NCBI GenBank assembly: GCA_022316685.1
Contig: JAKJHU010000837.1
Location: 1-64,000, forward strand
Length of the DNA stretch: 64,000 nt
Reading direction: 5' to 3'
Origin: Progne subis subis
Taxonomy: Eukaryota > Chordata > Aves > Passeriformes > Hirundinidae
Notes under the pieces: generated by a model
What the model saw: the letters and a program-made list of their open reading frames with translations, nothing else
Told to the model about the DNA's origin: nothing
Database searches by the model: none
Program-made: the position numbers and the translations under genes
Part shown: positions 24,200 to 37,645 of the stretch, piece by piece
How the letters are laid out: each line of letters starts with the position of its first letter
How positions within the stretch are numbered: the stretch's first letter is position 1

Positions 24200-25600
24200 G
24201 CTGGGCATGAACAGAGGTCCTGAACTTGCATTTCCAGCTGCTGTGCAACCAAAGCTGAGGGAGCTGGAGCTGCCTGAATGCAAAAACTGGAATATGAGCC
24301 TCTCTCTCGAGGGGGAAATCTCCCCCTCCTGTGCCAGCCCGTGACAACGCTGCCATGCTCTGCTGCTGCTGGGGCACTCGGGGCTCTGGCTGAGAAGGAA
24401 AGGTGACCCTGAGCCAGGAGCTTTCCTTGGCTGCAGCAAAGCCTTGGCACACAAAGACCTTCCTGGTGCTGTGCCCTGGGCCAGGAGGGATTGTGCCACC
24501 AGAGCTGAGCCTAAATTTCTTCTCCCAGGCAGCTTTAGGGCACAGAACATGGAGAAGGCAGAGCTGACTCTCAGCTGTCCGCAGTTCTCCAGAAGGATCC
24601 TGTGTGTGGAGCAGCCTGGGAACAGGGTTTACATGTGAGGGGAGGGGAATTCAGAGCCCTTTTCTCCCCTGTGGACTGAGGGTCTGCATTTCCAATGGCC
24701 CTGCAGCTGCCCAAGGGGCCCTTTTTGCTCAGCTGAGAACAGTTCTGCTGAAAGCCTGTCCTAAACCTGCTTTTCCTGCAAATGTGCCCAATGAGTCCAT
24801 CGATGGTGGCACCACTTGGCTGCCTTGGACTCCAGCTGGTCCTGGAGTTCCAGGGTGTCCGGCACAGCCGCTCTCAGTGGGGCTGGGACTTGGTTCAGGC
24901 CCCCACAGTGCTGTCAGTGGCCACTCCCCACTGGGCTCACGCTCTGCCCATGTGGGGCTGTTGAAGGCTCAGCGGCTCTGGCTGAGCACTCCCAGCTCTC
25001 CAGTTCCTGACTCATCCCAGGGATGGGGTCCCGCAGTCCCGGTCGGTGCCCTGTTGCCAACGGGGCCCTGTTTTGGGGTGGCCATGGGTACCTGCTGTTC
25101 CTCCAGCCTCAGCAGCCCCACAGCAGAAGGGTCCTCTGGGAGCCCAGACAAGGGATTCAGCTGTGGAATTCCCTCTGCTGCCACAGCAGCTCTCCCAAGA
25201 GTCCTTTGGGCTCCCTGAAATACTGTCTCCTGAGGTGATCCATGCCAGGGAGTCCCGGGGCCCCTGGGCCAGTCCCAGTGGGTGTTTTTGCCATTCTCAG
25301 TCGTGGTCACTTCAGCTCCTGATGTGCTTAGGCCTGAGTGGCTGGCCTCAGCCAGAGCTGACTTACAAGATGAGCCCTGGGCATTATGTGACTAACTTCA
25401 TCAGGTTTTTTTTAGCTAAAAATAGATGACCAAGATGTTTATGCCAGCTGTTTAACATCAAAATGGATGCTTTAGAAACTTTTACACAATCTCATGAAGT
25501 TATCTGCAAGAAATCTATCATTTTAAGAAATTTCCCAGCTGACATCAATAGAGGCTTGTAGGATATTTTAGGTGAAACTCTCCAAGTGAAGGCTGGGATT
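24200..25600. other. unassigned GC-rich stretch
   Basis: No partner elsewhere in the window was noticed. Several overlapping frames of 60-200 codons exist on both strands, but none shows a recognisable domain. I see no supported gene. Confidence 0.3.
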
Positions 25601-26094
25601 TTGTACAATCCTGGATCCTCCTGGTCAGGAAAAGCGCCATGAGATCCAGGAGTTGATGTGCTAAAAATATAATCAAGTCATTTTGACTTGCTGATTTGGG
25701 CCTATAAAAGCTGGACCCAGTTTCAGAGCAAATTCAGAGATCTCATCCACGGGTGGATTCACCACATAGGATTTTCCCAATTGCTTAGGAGGGTTCTCCA
25801 GGTCCTTGCTGTGAAACAGGGCTCCCCAGTGACTCAGGACTCTGGATGATGGTGGAGTATTGAGGCAATTGGTGATGAAACTTTCTCAACCCCTCTCCTT
25901 TCTCTCCTATAATAATGATTAGGTGCATTAGCTTGCTTTTTTTGCTTGTTGCTAAAGCTAAACACGTAGTTTTACTTAATGTATTTTACTTTTATGTTGC
26001 CTTAATACTCACAGTAGAGTAAAACCATTCTTTCCATCGGTTTCTGTGTTATTCAAATCTCCCCCATCAGTTGGCAGAACAGGTATCGGTATCG
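25601..26094 (+). repeat. outer end of left inverted-repeat arm, LTR-like with TATA box
   Basis: Contains 'cctataaaagctggaccc' (TATA at 25703-25710), typical of an LTR or promoter. The part from about 25680 matches 54760-55140 in reverse. No coding region is seen. Confidence 0.45.
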
Positions 26095-26360
26095 GAGCCT
26101 GATGAAAGCAAGGCTCTGCTGTGATCTAGCTGGGACTCATGGAATGCAGACAGCCACTGTCAGTCGATGGAACTCCTGGAAGCAAGGCTCAGATGTGACA
26201 AAGGCTTGTGCACCATGGAACCCAAGAGACCCTGATGGAGCCAAGGCTGCAGTGAGTCACAGAGGGACCCCATGGAAGCCAGGAGAGCATTGTGAGGCTG
26301 TGGAACAATATGGCACCAAGGTTCCACTGGGACTTGACAGAACCCCATGGAAGTGAATCG
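26095..26360 (+). repeat. degenerate minisatellite, left arm
   Basis: Units such as 'catggaacccaagagaccctg' at about 45-bp spacing. Mirrors 54480-54740. Confidence 0.65.
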
Positions 26361-27645
26361 TCCCAAACTGGGCCAAGAGACACTTCTGAGACAAAGTCCA
26401 AGAAGTGGGGATTTGCTTTATTCAGCATTCCGGGAGTGTGGGGATAGCTCCTCCCAACAGCACACACAGGCATACAGCAGATTACATATATGGTTACACT
26501 TTATGCAGATTCATAGTTTTCCTTAGAAAAGGTGTGGTTATGCAAACTATTTCTTAGAACTCATTACTATCATTGGCATAGGTGAGGCGCAGGCACAGCA
26601 CCCTGGTGGTGGCACTGAGGAAGGCTCCGCATCTTTCCTCAGTGGTCCCCTGATGAAGGCTGGACATCTTCATCACCGTGCCCTTTTCATCTTTCTCCTC
26701 TAGGCATGCAGCGTCTCTTGTTTGCTGTTCCAGCAACTTCCTCACTGGTTTCAGCAAGCTCTGTCCTTCATTTCTGCAAGATTTGTGCCCTATTTCTTGA
26801 CAAATTTCATCCTGTGTCTTAGGCTTGTGGGTAATATTGGTTAGCTTCCAGGTGTATCTTATTTTTGCCCAGGAATGTCCAGGTACAGTGCTTTTAACCC
26901 TTTCACAAGCAAAGACTGAAGAGCAACTCTTGGACACTGGGAATTGCTGCAGGTGCACCCACCTTTGCAGACAATGAGGCTCCAGCCTCGCTGGGAGAGG
27001 GCCCAGCTTTTACACTGTTAAACAAACAAGTTGACATCTCTTCTAGTGTGGGAACATCTGGTTTCATTCTCCATTTGGTTTCTCCCAAAGCCTGGCCAGG
27101 GCTCAAGGAGGAACTAAGGGAGTTGACTTTGATCCCACAGCCCCAAACAAAGCCAGATGGGACCTGGTTTCCAAATAAAGAAAGCTAAATCCATGTTTCA
27201 CCAATGAACACATACCGAGATCATATTGCTAATAATGCTTTGTTAATGAGCAGATACAAATACAACATTTGGTTGGAATGTTCATCTAGAGGTCAGCTTT
27301 GCATCAGGGCCTGTTGTTCAGGCCTCAGCCAGGGCCTGGTGTTCAGGTCTCAATACTTCAATCAGTACTTTGACCTACAGATGAACTACAAACTTCATAA
27401 CAATTCTTTTGATAACAGAGTTTAGATTTAGGTATTATGCATAAAGGCATCTCTTGTTCTTCAATGACATGCTCTTCACATTCATTACTCAGAGCTATAA
27501 TTCACATTCCTTTCAAAACATGCCTAATGAGTTGCTATTCTCTGTTCTTTATCAAACATCCCTTTTTTCTTGAGACTGTGTCTCTTTTTAGACAAGCCTC
27601 AATACTCCATTTCCCAGAACAAAATGTTACAACAACTCCAACATG
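26361..27645. repeat. left arm segment, no gene
   Basis: 26361-27180 matches 53680-54480 in reverse. 27181-27645 has no counterpart in the right arm. Open frames are short and not conserved between arms. Confidence 0.5.
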
Positions 27646-28290
27646 GAATATAACACACCAAGTTCTCACTCTGCAGTGATTACAGTGACTGCCATGAATG
27701 CATTTTGCAGCAGCCTCCAATTTGGAAGCCAATCCCATGAAGAATTTTCTTCTTTCAGCCACTCTTCTCCTGATCTTTCTATTGAGGTGATTCCTGATTG
27801 TTGGACTTCAAACCCAACACTGATTCCTGCAACATTCCTGTCCTAGAATAGCACAGGCTCCTCCTTGGTCAGCAAGCAGATAATCCAAGGCCATGCAGTT
27901 CTGCAGAGCCTCATTTGTGTTTATTGGAGCTCAGTGGATGTGCTATCGGATATTTTAATAGTATCTCTTTTTATTTCTTCTAATAATGCATTTAGCTTCT
28001 TAATGTAAACTCCACAGACAAGGCAGCCCACATGGGGCACAGGGTGAACCAGAATCTTTGGCTTCCTGAGACCAAAGGCACTCTTTGTGGGGAAAATGTT
28101 CTCTTGGCCCCAGCTTTCCTTGTGGATGTTGCTGAAGTGCCCTCAAGGGAGGCATCAATTTTGCCTGGAAACAGGACCCAAACCATCCTTTAGGAATCTG
28201 TTTATGGGCAGTCTCCACACACCCAGCAGCTCCCATTCCCAGTACCAAAAAAAGGTCTGTTTCTATTTCCCACTGTGGGTTGCTGATGAT
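27646..28290 (-). pseudogene. retroviral env-like remnant, left arm
   Basis: The inverted partner of 53000-53650. On the minus strand it carries pieces related to the surface/transmembrane boundary and the start of the transmembrane subunit of an avian ERV envelope, in several frames with stops. It is distinct from the env of the 7.3-16.4 kb provirus. It is non-functional. Confidence 0.45.
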
Positions 28291-29925
28291 CCAGGGCTCT
28301 TCCCTGTGCTGCTGTTGTGTCCCCGGTGCCTTTGGCTCAGAGGAGTTTCAGAGTGCTTCTGTTCCTTCTGTTGTTGTTGTTTCCAATATGCTGTGACCAA
28401 AATCCATCCTCATCTACCCAAACCCACAGGTTCTTTTCCTTTATCCATATGCAATTTTTGGATGCATTTTAGCACTAAAGCACCAAAGACACAGACACCA
28501 CCTGAAGGAATCAGTGTCATTTACTGCAGTTCAAAGCAGCAAAGGAGCACAAAAGGAGCAGCTCAGCAATGCACCCAACCATCACTACCAAAGATTGCCT
28601 GCAGGGATTGAGAAAGATCCATCACCAGTTCCCCTCAGACTTTCCCATCACCCACATGCACACATCAGCTGGGGGAAGCTGTCCCAGCCAAGGACTGCAG
28701 AGCCACTCCCGGACACTGGGAATTGCTGCAGGTGCCTCCAGCCACAGGTGAGGCTCCAACCTGGCTGGGAGAGGGCCCAGCTCTGATAGTGCTGAATAAA
28801 CCAACTGACAGCACTTCTAGTGCAGGAACAGCTGGTTTCATCCTCCTCTTGGGTCCCTCCCAAAGCCTGGCCAGGGCCCAAGGAGGAACCAAGGGAGGTG
28901 ACTTTGACCATCCAGCCCCAAACAAGGCCAGATGTCAGATTTCATGGCCTTGTCTGGCTTCTAAACACAGAAAGGTCAATACATGTCTCACTAATGAGTG
29001 GATACATCTGTCACAGTGCTAATGACCATGCATATTTCACTAATGAGCAGATACAAAGATAACCTTTGGTGGAAGGTTGATGCAGAGGTCACCTTTGGCT
29101 CAGGGCCTGCTGTTCAGGCCTCACTCAGGCCTCTTGTCCAGGCCTGGGATGAGCAGGGACATCTTTCACCACATCAGGTTGTTCAGAGCCCTGTCCCAGC
29201 TGGACTTGAATGTTTCCAGGGATGGGGCATTGACCACCTGCAGCCCCCCACATCCCCCCTGGCCATGGAACCTGGCTGCAGAAATGGGTCCTTGGGGTGC
29301 TTTCCAAGGAAACTTGAAGGGATGAGGGATCCAAAGCCAGCAGTGGGGTCAGTGCAGTGTCCATGGCCACAGCCCCTTGCAATGGCCCAGGGCAGGTTGG
29401 GATGATGATCCACCCTCACTCCTGGCCCAGGGCAGGGCTGCAGTGCTCTTGGTGGCACCTTGGGCTTGGCACACACTTGAGGAGGGTTTGTTTTCACTGG
29501 GGAAACTCAGGAGTTTTAGATTGCTTCAAAAAGAAATGAAGAAAATCCTTCTTTGGCTAAGTGCAGCCAGGTCTCCAAGGAAAGCAGGTCCCAGGTGAGT
29601 GAGAAGAGATAGGATGTGGTTTGGGAATGTGGAGCAAGGTTGTCCACACCGGGTCAGATCACAAAGCACAGCTTCTCTGAGCAGGCCAGACCTCCTTGGG
29701 AGACCCTGGTTCAGTATCAACCACAGAATGCTGCAATCACCTCTTGTGTAATGAGAACAGAAATTAAATACACCCGTTAAAACAGAACTACATATTACTT
29801 AGAAGTTCTTTGAAATATTTCTCCATAACTGCAGCAGGAAAACTTCCTAATGAACTGCACCAGACCAGAGGGAACTAAAGGCACAGCCATGGTTTGTCAG
29901 GATTTGGTTGATCCTGATGAGTCCC
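28291..29925. repeat. left arm segment, no gene
   Basis: 28480-29730 matches 49340-50590 in reverse with high identity. 28375-28480 replaces about 2.3 kb present in the right arm (about 50600-52930). No gene is recognised. Confidence 0.55.
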
Positions 29926-30575
29926 ATGGTGCATTCGGTGCTGAGCCCTGGAACCTCAGGGCTGAGAGGAGATTGCACAAACCTTTCCAGGAGTAGAAGT
30001 CAGAAGAAAAACCCAAAGTATCTCAATGCATCAATGGGTCCCACTGAGGTCCATCCCCAACACAGGCTCTTCATGGAGTCCATGAAGGAGAGAATTGGAG
30101 GCCAGAATTGCACAAAAACCTCTCAGAGACTCAGTAGCAAAAAGAAGTACTTAAATTAATCCTGAGTACCTTGAAGCATTAATGAGTTCCACTGAGTGTT
30201 GTTACTAGCTAAGAATCTCAAGGGACTAATTAAAGCAGATAATTGGGCCATGATTGCACAAACCTCTCAGACTCTTTTTTGACACAGTTTTGTGCCAAAA
30301 AGTTCTCCAATACCTTGACTACCCTGAAGTATTAATGAGCCCCACTGTTTTACTGACAAAGAATCCTAAGGGATTATTATAGTAGATAATTGGGGCCATG
30401 ATTGCAGTCTCTCACAGAGTCAGGTTTAAAAGGGAAATACCAAGTACCTTTAAAAACCTGAAGTTCCTTAAGTATTAAGCCCACTGTGTGTCATTACCCA
30501 CAAAGCCTCTCAAGGGACTAATTACAGCAGATAATTGGAGGCCATGATTGCGCAAACCTCTCAGAGACTCCAAGG
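29926..30575 (-). repeat. ~147-bp tandem repeat, left arm
   Basis: The reverse complement of the array at 48498-49170, with four to five degenerate units containing 'ttaattagtcccttgag' read on the minus strand. Confidence 0.75.
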
Positions 30576-31270
30576 CAAAAGCAAAACCCAAAGTCCTTTG
30601 AAAAACCTGCAGTCCCTGGGAGCATTCAGGAGCCCCCCAGGGCCATTGCTGACCAAGGCTCCCCAGGGACTCCTTCCAGCACATCCTTGAGGCCACTGGG
30701 ATGTGAGGGGGATGCTGAGGGCAGCACAAGGGGCTGACAGTGCCCAGCCTTGCTGGGGCTGTGCCAGGAGGCCCCAGGGCCTCAGGACAAGGTGTCTCCT
30801 CACAGCCCTTGGTGGCACAGAGGCTGCTGTGCCCCAGGACACCAAGACTTGGCTTCTCTTTGTCCCCACCTGTCATCACTGCCTCCAGTTCTCTGCTCTG
30901 CCTGGGGCCTGGGGACACTTTCTCTGTCCTGTCCCTCAGTGGGACCCATTAAAACTTCAAGAAACTTTGGAGTTGGATTCGACTTGGAGTTCCTGAGAGG
31001 TTTCTTCAGCTCCTTCAGGGACTGATGTTCAGGGCCTGAGCACAAAGCCCCAAGAGGGTCATTAAAGTCCTTGTGCTGTGTCTGTGCTGCTGAGCTGGGC
31101 TGGGCTCCTGGCACAGAGGAAGCTCCTGGCAACCAAGAGAGCTTCAAACACATCTCTCTTGATGAGCAACTCTTCTCCCAGCCCAGCAGGGCTGGGGCAC
31201 TGCCTGCAGCCACCCCGGCACAGCACACAGGCACAGAGAGCTTCAATCACTCAGGGCTGGGAAGGAGCTG
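30576..31270 (-). repeat. block 'beta', left arm
   Basis: Matches 6301-6890 and 47790-48497. Overlapping frames on both strands are not conserved. No gene is called. Confidence 0.6.
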
Positions 31271-32065
31271 AGAAGTGACTGCGGGAGAATCACTCCCAGC
31301 CCTTGGCACAGGAACCTCTGGCTGCAGGACAAGGCAGCTGCAGCTCCTGCAGGGATCTCCTAAAGCTGCAACATCCCAATGCCTACAGACTCTGTGAGTA
31401 CATTCTCTGATTCTCTCTTGTGGAGAGCAGCCAGGGGTGCCCAGGGCTGTCCTGCAGAGCAGGGTCCTGCAGCCCAGGGCGCTGTGCTGGGCCAGGGACT
31501 CTGCTGCCTGCCAGGGACAGCTCTCAGCCAGCCCTGGGAGCTGCTCACAGCACTGGGGAGAAGCTGTGGGGGGAAGGAGCCGCCCTGAGCAGGGCAGGTG
31601 CTGCTGCTGAGAGGTGCTGTGTGGGGCAGGGCTGCTCCCAGCTCCAGACCAGCCTGGGCACAGCTCCGGAGGACACTTCCCAAAAGAAGGTAAGCCTGGG
31701 ATTGCTGTAAAGATCAGGAGCTTTCCTGAGAGTGTTTTCAATTTCCTGCTTGGAGCGGGGTGGGAAGGCTCAGGTGGTGATAAAAAGAATTTTGCTTTTT
31801 ATACATTTTTCATATATGCATAGCTCTGTTAACTACTATTATATTGTTATATCTATAATCCTTAATTAACTCTATTCAACTGCTATTACTGATATTTATA
31901 TCAGTGTTATCCTTGATTAACTCTAGTGCATTACTCTCTTTCTCTTAGATTTTAGAACAATAAGCAGACCTTCTAAATACATTCCAGAAATACTGTATAG
32001 TTTTACTATCAGGAAAAAAACCTGCAAGAAGAACATTTTGTTTTTTAACCAGAGTGTGAGCAGTC

Positions 32066-32099
<34 letters not shown>

Positions 32100-33970
32100 G
32101 AGGCAAAGAAGACCTTTGAAGGCTTCTTTGGAAGAAATGGTCCTCCTCCAAGGGTTTACCCAGGGGTGTGTAACTGGGGCAACTGAATCTCCTATTGGAT
32201 GTCCCTGGTAAATATCCTAATTAATCAACATTAATACATTTTAAAATCAGATCCTGGTGTGCCCCATCCCACTGGGACACCTGGAAGCTTCAATTAAGGT
32301 CTGGTTTTTACTTTTCTGTCCTAATGATGTTACAAGGCGTTTTTTTCTCTTTTGATTACAGGCAACAGGAGGATGAGAGAAGCAAAATAGGAATTGAAAT
32401 CACAGAATCACAGAACATTCTGAGTTGAAAGGGACACATGGGATCATCAAAGTCATGTTTCAACATTTACAGAGACTCCAGAACTGTAACTTTGGGTGGT
32501 CAGTCTCTCTGCTGGGAGGCTCCTAAAGGGCCTTCAGCCACTCCTCAGCCCTGGACAGCTCCAGCATCACCTTTGCAGGGCCCAGCAGGGCTCTCCTGAG
32601 CTGCCCTTGCCCCCTGCAGACAGAGCCTGCCCCAGGCAGGGCCCTGCAGACAGGCAGGTTTCTGTAGGGCCGGGCCCAGGGCACAGAGGGTGGGATGGGC
32701 TCTGTGAGCGCTGGCAGGGACAAGGCTCCTCTCAGCAGGGAAATGTCCAGGCACAGGGAGATGCTCAGGGAAGGAGAGGGGGCTGAACAGAGCAGTGCTG
32801 GGGGCAGGAGGGCACTGTTGGTGTGTGGGAGGTGCCGTGCACAGCTGGCTAGGGAACACTGTCCTGAGTGCCCGGCTGTCTGTGCCCTGCCCTCCCAGGC
32901 ACAGCACCACAACATCTTCTCTTCTTTCTGCCCTCCCCTGATCTTGTCACTGTCACTGGTGCTCTCAGGGAGGCTCTGGCATTTGCAGCAGCTGAGTCAG
33001 GCACTGCCCTTGGGATTGCTGCCAGGCAGCTGTGTCCATGGGAATGGGGTGTCCAAGCTTGCCTGTCACCTGTGGGGCTGTGGGCAAAGCATCCATGGGA
33101 AAGGGGAATGAGCTGAGCCCCCTCCCTGAGATCCCATCATGGGCACACCCAGGGATCTCCTTGCTGTGTCCTTCCAAGCTCTGAGCTGCCCTCCTGGCTG
33201 CAAATCTGTGCCACAGCCTCTGGGAGTTCCCTGAATGTCCCACAGGGAAGTGCAGAGATGCCAGAGCTGAGGAAATGCTGTTGGGTTTGCCAAGGGAGCC
33301 GTGAGTGTCCTTGGCAGAAGGGGTGCTGAGCCCTTGCCAGAGACCTTTGGAGAGGCTGAGACATTCAGGGATCCCTCTGCTCTGGGCAGGGTCTGGTTTA
33401 TCCCAGGGTGACACGGGAGTGTGATGTGCTCTGATTGCAGCCAAAGGTGCAAACCCAGGGCAGTTGGGAACAAGCCCATCCAGCCCCTCACCTTCCCTAA
33501 GCCACAGGGAATCCTTTGCCTCTCACATCTCTCAGTGGCAAAATCTCAGTGCAGCAGAAATGGTGGGGATTTCTGACCTCAGAGAACAGGAATGATGTGT
33601 GGGCAGGAAATAATGGCTAAAATTCCTTCCTGCTCTCCATGCCCTTTAGAAGAGTGAGTGCAGATGGTCAACAAGCCTTTCTGCATTAGGAGTGGTTCCC
33701 TGACAAATCCTATCCCTCTGCCACATAGTCAGCAGGGCAGGGATGCTCCTGGAGAGCCCCCACACAGGCCTGGCTGCTCCTGGCACACTCAGACAGCACA
33801 ACTGGAGCTCAGGCAGGGACCTGGGTGAATTTTCCCAGAGCAGGAACAAGGGTGGGTAGGTCACAGCGGGACAGTCTACAGGGAATGGCCCAGGTTTGGC
33901 TCAAAGCAGCCTCTGCTGACTTGTCACTGTCCTTTATCCATGAACAGGTCCCCATGGGCAGCCACAGCAA
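31271..33970. other. left arm interior upstream of the olfactory receptor
   Basis: Partly matches 46310-47650 in reverse (for example 32560-32700 against 47300-47400), with much divergence. It holds a run of 29 A at 32069-32097 and a CR1 tail (-) at 32397-32470. 'aaaagaaggtaag' near 31680 could be a splice donor of an untranslated exon, but nothing confirms it. Confidence 0.4.
32397..32470 (-). mobile_element. CR1 3' end fragment
   Basis: 'gaaatcacagaatcacagaa' followed by 'gagttgaaagggacacatgg' is the reverse complement of a CR1 tail. Confidence 0.65.
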
Positions 33971-34905
33971 ATGTCCAACAGCAGCTCCATCAGCCACTTC
34001 CTCCTGCTGCCATTGGCAGACACGCGGCAGCTGCAGCTCCTGCACTTCTGCCTCTTCCTGGGCATCTCCCTGGCTGCCCTCCTGGCCAACGGCCTCATCA
34101 TCAGCGCCGTAGCCTGCGGCCACCTCCTGCACACGCCCATGTTCTTCTTCCTGCTCAACCTGGCCCTCACCGACCTGGGCTCCATCCTCACCACTGTCCC
34201 CAAAGCCATGCACAATTCCCTCTGGGACACCAGGAACATCTCCTACACAGGATGTGCTGCACAGCTCTTTTCTATATGTTCTTCATGTCAGCAGAGTTTT
34301 CTCTCCTGACCATCATGAGCTATGACCGCTATGTGTCCATCTGCAAACCCCTGCACTACGGGACCCTCCTGGGCAGCAGAGCTTGTGCCCACATGGCAGC
34401 AGCTGCCTGGGCCAGTGCCTTTCTCAATGCTCTCATGCACACAGCCAATACATTTTCCCTGCCCTTGTGCCATGGCAATGCCCTGGGCCAGTTCTTCTGT
34501 GAAATCCCACAGATCCTCAAGCTCTCCTGCTCAAACTCCTATCTGAGGGAATTTGGGCTCATTGCAGTTAGTGTCTCTTTGGTATTAGGTTGCTTTGTGT
34601 TCATTGTTTTCTCCTATGTGCAGATCTTCAGGGCTGTGCTGAGGATCCCCTCTGAGCAGGGACGGCACAAAGCCTTTTCCACCTGCCTCCCTCACCTGGC
34701 TGTGGTCTCCCTGTTCCTCAGCACTGCAGTGTTTGCCTACCTGAAGCTGCCCTCCATCTCCTCTCCTCCATCCCTGGATCTGGCCCTGTCAGTTCTGTAC
34801 TCAGTGGTGACTCCAGCCCTGAACCCCCTCATCTACAGCCTGAGGAACCAGGAGCTCAAGGCTGCAGTGTGGAGACTGATGACTGGATGTTTTCGGGAAC
34901 ATTGA
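33971..34905 (+). pseudogene. olfactory receptor (OR14-like), one frameshift
   Basis: A near-identical mirror copy of the intact receptor at 45312-46247 (-). It starts MSNSSSISHF (N-glycosylation site at Asn3) and keeps PMFFFL, the TM3 end SYDRYVSICKPLHY, KAFSTCLPHL in TM6 and PALNPLIYSLRN in TM7, with the stop at 34903-34905. Around codon 100 (about 34265-34272) one base is missing from a T-rich run compared with the other copy. The first 99 codons and the remainder are therefore in different frames, and translation from the start would end soon after at 34307-34309. If the missing base is a sequence error the gene is complete. Olfactory receptors are seven-helix plasma-membrane GPCRs of sensory neurons. 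Confidence 0.88.
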
Positions 34906-35039
34906 ACTGCTGGCCAATTTTTGTAAATCACTTGCAATAAAAATGACTCGTGGTAGTTCTTGTTAGTTTGGTTGTGGATATTTTTCCTTCCATTCTTTTT
35001 TCATGTTGTCCACAAAGAAATGTCATTGTAATAGAACAT

Positions 35040-36118
35040 GTATTTTTGGTTACATCTTGCACTGCAACCTAAGACTGGCTTCCAGACTCCTTGCCCAGGC
35101 TCTCTCCAGAACACGCCCAGGCCAATGCTCAGCAGAGAAAAGCCCCGTGAGCAGCCCCAGGGTGGCCGTGGGCAGGCTGGGGGCAAACAGCATGGCTGGG
35201 GCTCTGGAAGGTCCCTGGGGGAGATGGGAAGGAGCAGCAGAGCAGGGGCTGATCCATCCCCACTGCGCTGGACACCCCAGGGCAGCATCCCAGAGCGTCC
35301 TCATGCACCTGCCAATAATATCCCCCCTCTGCAGCCCTGGCCTCTCCCCCAGCTCACACAGGTGCCGCATCCTTGCAGGCACAGACACGGCAGCACTGGC
35401 TCAGGAGCCCCTGTTTGCACTGCCCAGAGCAGGCGTCAGCACCCCCATGGTGTTGGTGTGGGGAGATGAACCTGAGGGAGCACAAATGCCATCAGCCCCT
35501 GGGGCCAGGAAGGGCTGGGGGACAGCAGGGAAACCACTCAGGTTTGTGGTGGCCTCTGAAGTCAGCCCGAAAGTTTGTTCCCATGAGCTGTGAGTTTCCT
35601 GTGCCATTGCAGATGTTGTGTGTCAGAGCCAGGGCTGCCTGGCAGCCACCCCCAAACTGCCCTCAGCATTTCCTTTACGTCCCCTTGGCTTTCTTTATTC
35701 TTCGTGGTCCTTATTTTTTTCTTATTGCCCTCTACCCTCCCTTGAAAACAGCCCAACCCTGGTTCCCCTTTCGTCTTTGGCCCCACTCCCCATTTCAGTT
35801 CCTGAGTTCCCGGCACCATGAGAGCATCCATTGAGGAGCAGGATCATCCTCCAAGTGCTTCAGGAATTGTCTGCAGGCTCCTGCCATGCCTCGTGCTGCT
35901 CCCTTGCCAGAGGCACCACAGACCAGGGGGGCACATCTGGGCTGCTGTGTCTGGATGTGGGGCTCCCTGTTCTGGGCAAGGAGGAGGAGCTGCAGAGGCT
36001 CTGCAGGACTGACAGGATGGGCTTTGGGGCTGTGAGGAGAAGCTGAGGGACCTGGGCTGCTGGACCTTCTGGAGAGGAGGCCCAGGGCTCATCCTGCAAC
36101 TGCTGCAAGGGTGGTTTC
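35040..36118 (-). repeat. block 'alpha', copy 3
   Basis: The reverse complement of 181-1250, adjoining the CR1 at 36119. Unlike the other three full copies it is not joined to a full LTR. On its far side lie about 130 bp and then the olfactory receptor. Confidence 0.7.
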
Positions 36119-36680
36119 AGAGAATCACAGAATCAGCAAGGTTGGAGAACACCTCAGACATCATCAGTCCAACCTGCGCCCTGACACTGCCTTGTCTCCC
36201 CTGAGCCTCCTCTTCTCCAGGATAAACAACCCCAGCTCCCTCAGCCGCTCCTCACAGGACTTGTGTTCCAGACCCCTCATCAGCCTTGTTACCCTTCTCT
36301 GGACACACTCCAGCCCCTCCATGTCCTTCCTAAGCTGGGGGACCCAGAACTGGACACAGCACTTGAGGTGTTGCCCAACTAGTGCCGAGCACATGGGAAG
36401 AATCACTGCCCTGGTCCTGCTGGCCACACTGTTCCTGATCCAGGCCAGGAGCCATTGGGCTTCTTGGCCACCTGGGCACACTGGTGGCTCATGTCCAGCC
36501 TGCTGTCCATCTGTCCCTGCATTTCCCTTTCTGCCTGGCTTCTGTCCAGCCACTCTGTCTCCAGCTTGTCAGTTGTTTATCCTGGAGGAGTCTCAAGGGA
36601 GACAAGGCAGTTTCAGGGCCCAGGTTGGACTTGATGATGCCCAAGGTCTTTTCCAACCTGGCTGATTCTGTGATTCTCTG
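36119..36680. mobile_element. CR1 fragments, inverted pair
   Basis: 36119 to about 36590 is CR1 on the minus strand. About 36590-36680 is a CR1 tail on the plus strand, ending 'tgattctgtgattctctg'. It mirrors 17777-18350. Confidence 0.8.
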
Positions 36681-37645
36681 AAACCACCCTTGCAGCAGTT
36701 GCAGGATGAACCCTGAGCCTCCTCTCCTGAAGCTCCAGCAGCCCAGGTCCCTCAGCTTCTCCTCACAGCCCCAAAGCCCATCCTGTCAGTCCTGCACAGC
36801 CTCTCCAGTGCAGGGGAAACATTGGGCAACTGAATAGCAGAATCAATATGATTTTAGCAGAAGCAGTTTATTTTTTATATATATTTATTTATATATATAT
36901 TAATATATGTTTTATTAATGTTAAACTTCAGTTATGGATTCTAGCACTACTGTCCACAAGTACAGGTGTCTCTCAATTGGCTAAGCCACTTGTTCACACA
37001 TCCTTCAAGACACCTAATTGGTCAAACGTCCATCATCATGTTGTGTGCCCTCTAAGTTTTGTGTTGTTTGTAAACAGTTTCTCAGGTCTTGGTTCTTTTT
37101 TGTAGTCCTGTTGTTATCTCAGTAGCCTTGTGGAATTCCTGAGAGCTCCTGGGCCAGGAGCCTCAAGCCCTGTCTTGCAATACAAGATTTATCCAAAAAG
37201 ATGTATTCTATTACCATCTGTGAACACCAGCTGGGGCAGGTTGTTTATCTCTTCCATGACCCATCCCTCATATCCCTGAGGGGGATCTTCTCTTAATGGG
37301 CCAGCTGTTAAAACCAAATGGGGCAGCGTTCTTGATCTCTTCCATGACCTATCCTCCCTCCAGGGAGATATCTTCTGTTAATGGGCCATTGCCACTTTGG
37401 GAAGGGCTCTGGTGACCCACGTTTCCTGTGACCCATGCTGAGAAGTCACCTGTCCCTTTCTCTGCCCCTGGCAATGATGTGAGGTGGGACTGAAGAACAT
37501 GAGGGTCTGGCCATGGTCCCATCATTGTATTTGAGCCCATCTCAGGTCATTTATGGATGGGCTCTGCCCCAGCCCACAGAGTGTGACCTCAGCCCTGACT
37601 CTGTCCAGCCGCTGTGCCTGAGCCCTGCAAAGCCTAAAGGTCACT
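36681..37645 (+). repeat. alpha remnant plus unidentified LTR-like block
   Basis: 36681-36815 is a truncated alpha-block end. 36816-37645 holds an AT-rich stretch (36870-36910) and U3-like pieces shared with the ERVL-like LTRs. The whole mirrors 16856-17776. Confidence 0.5.
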
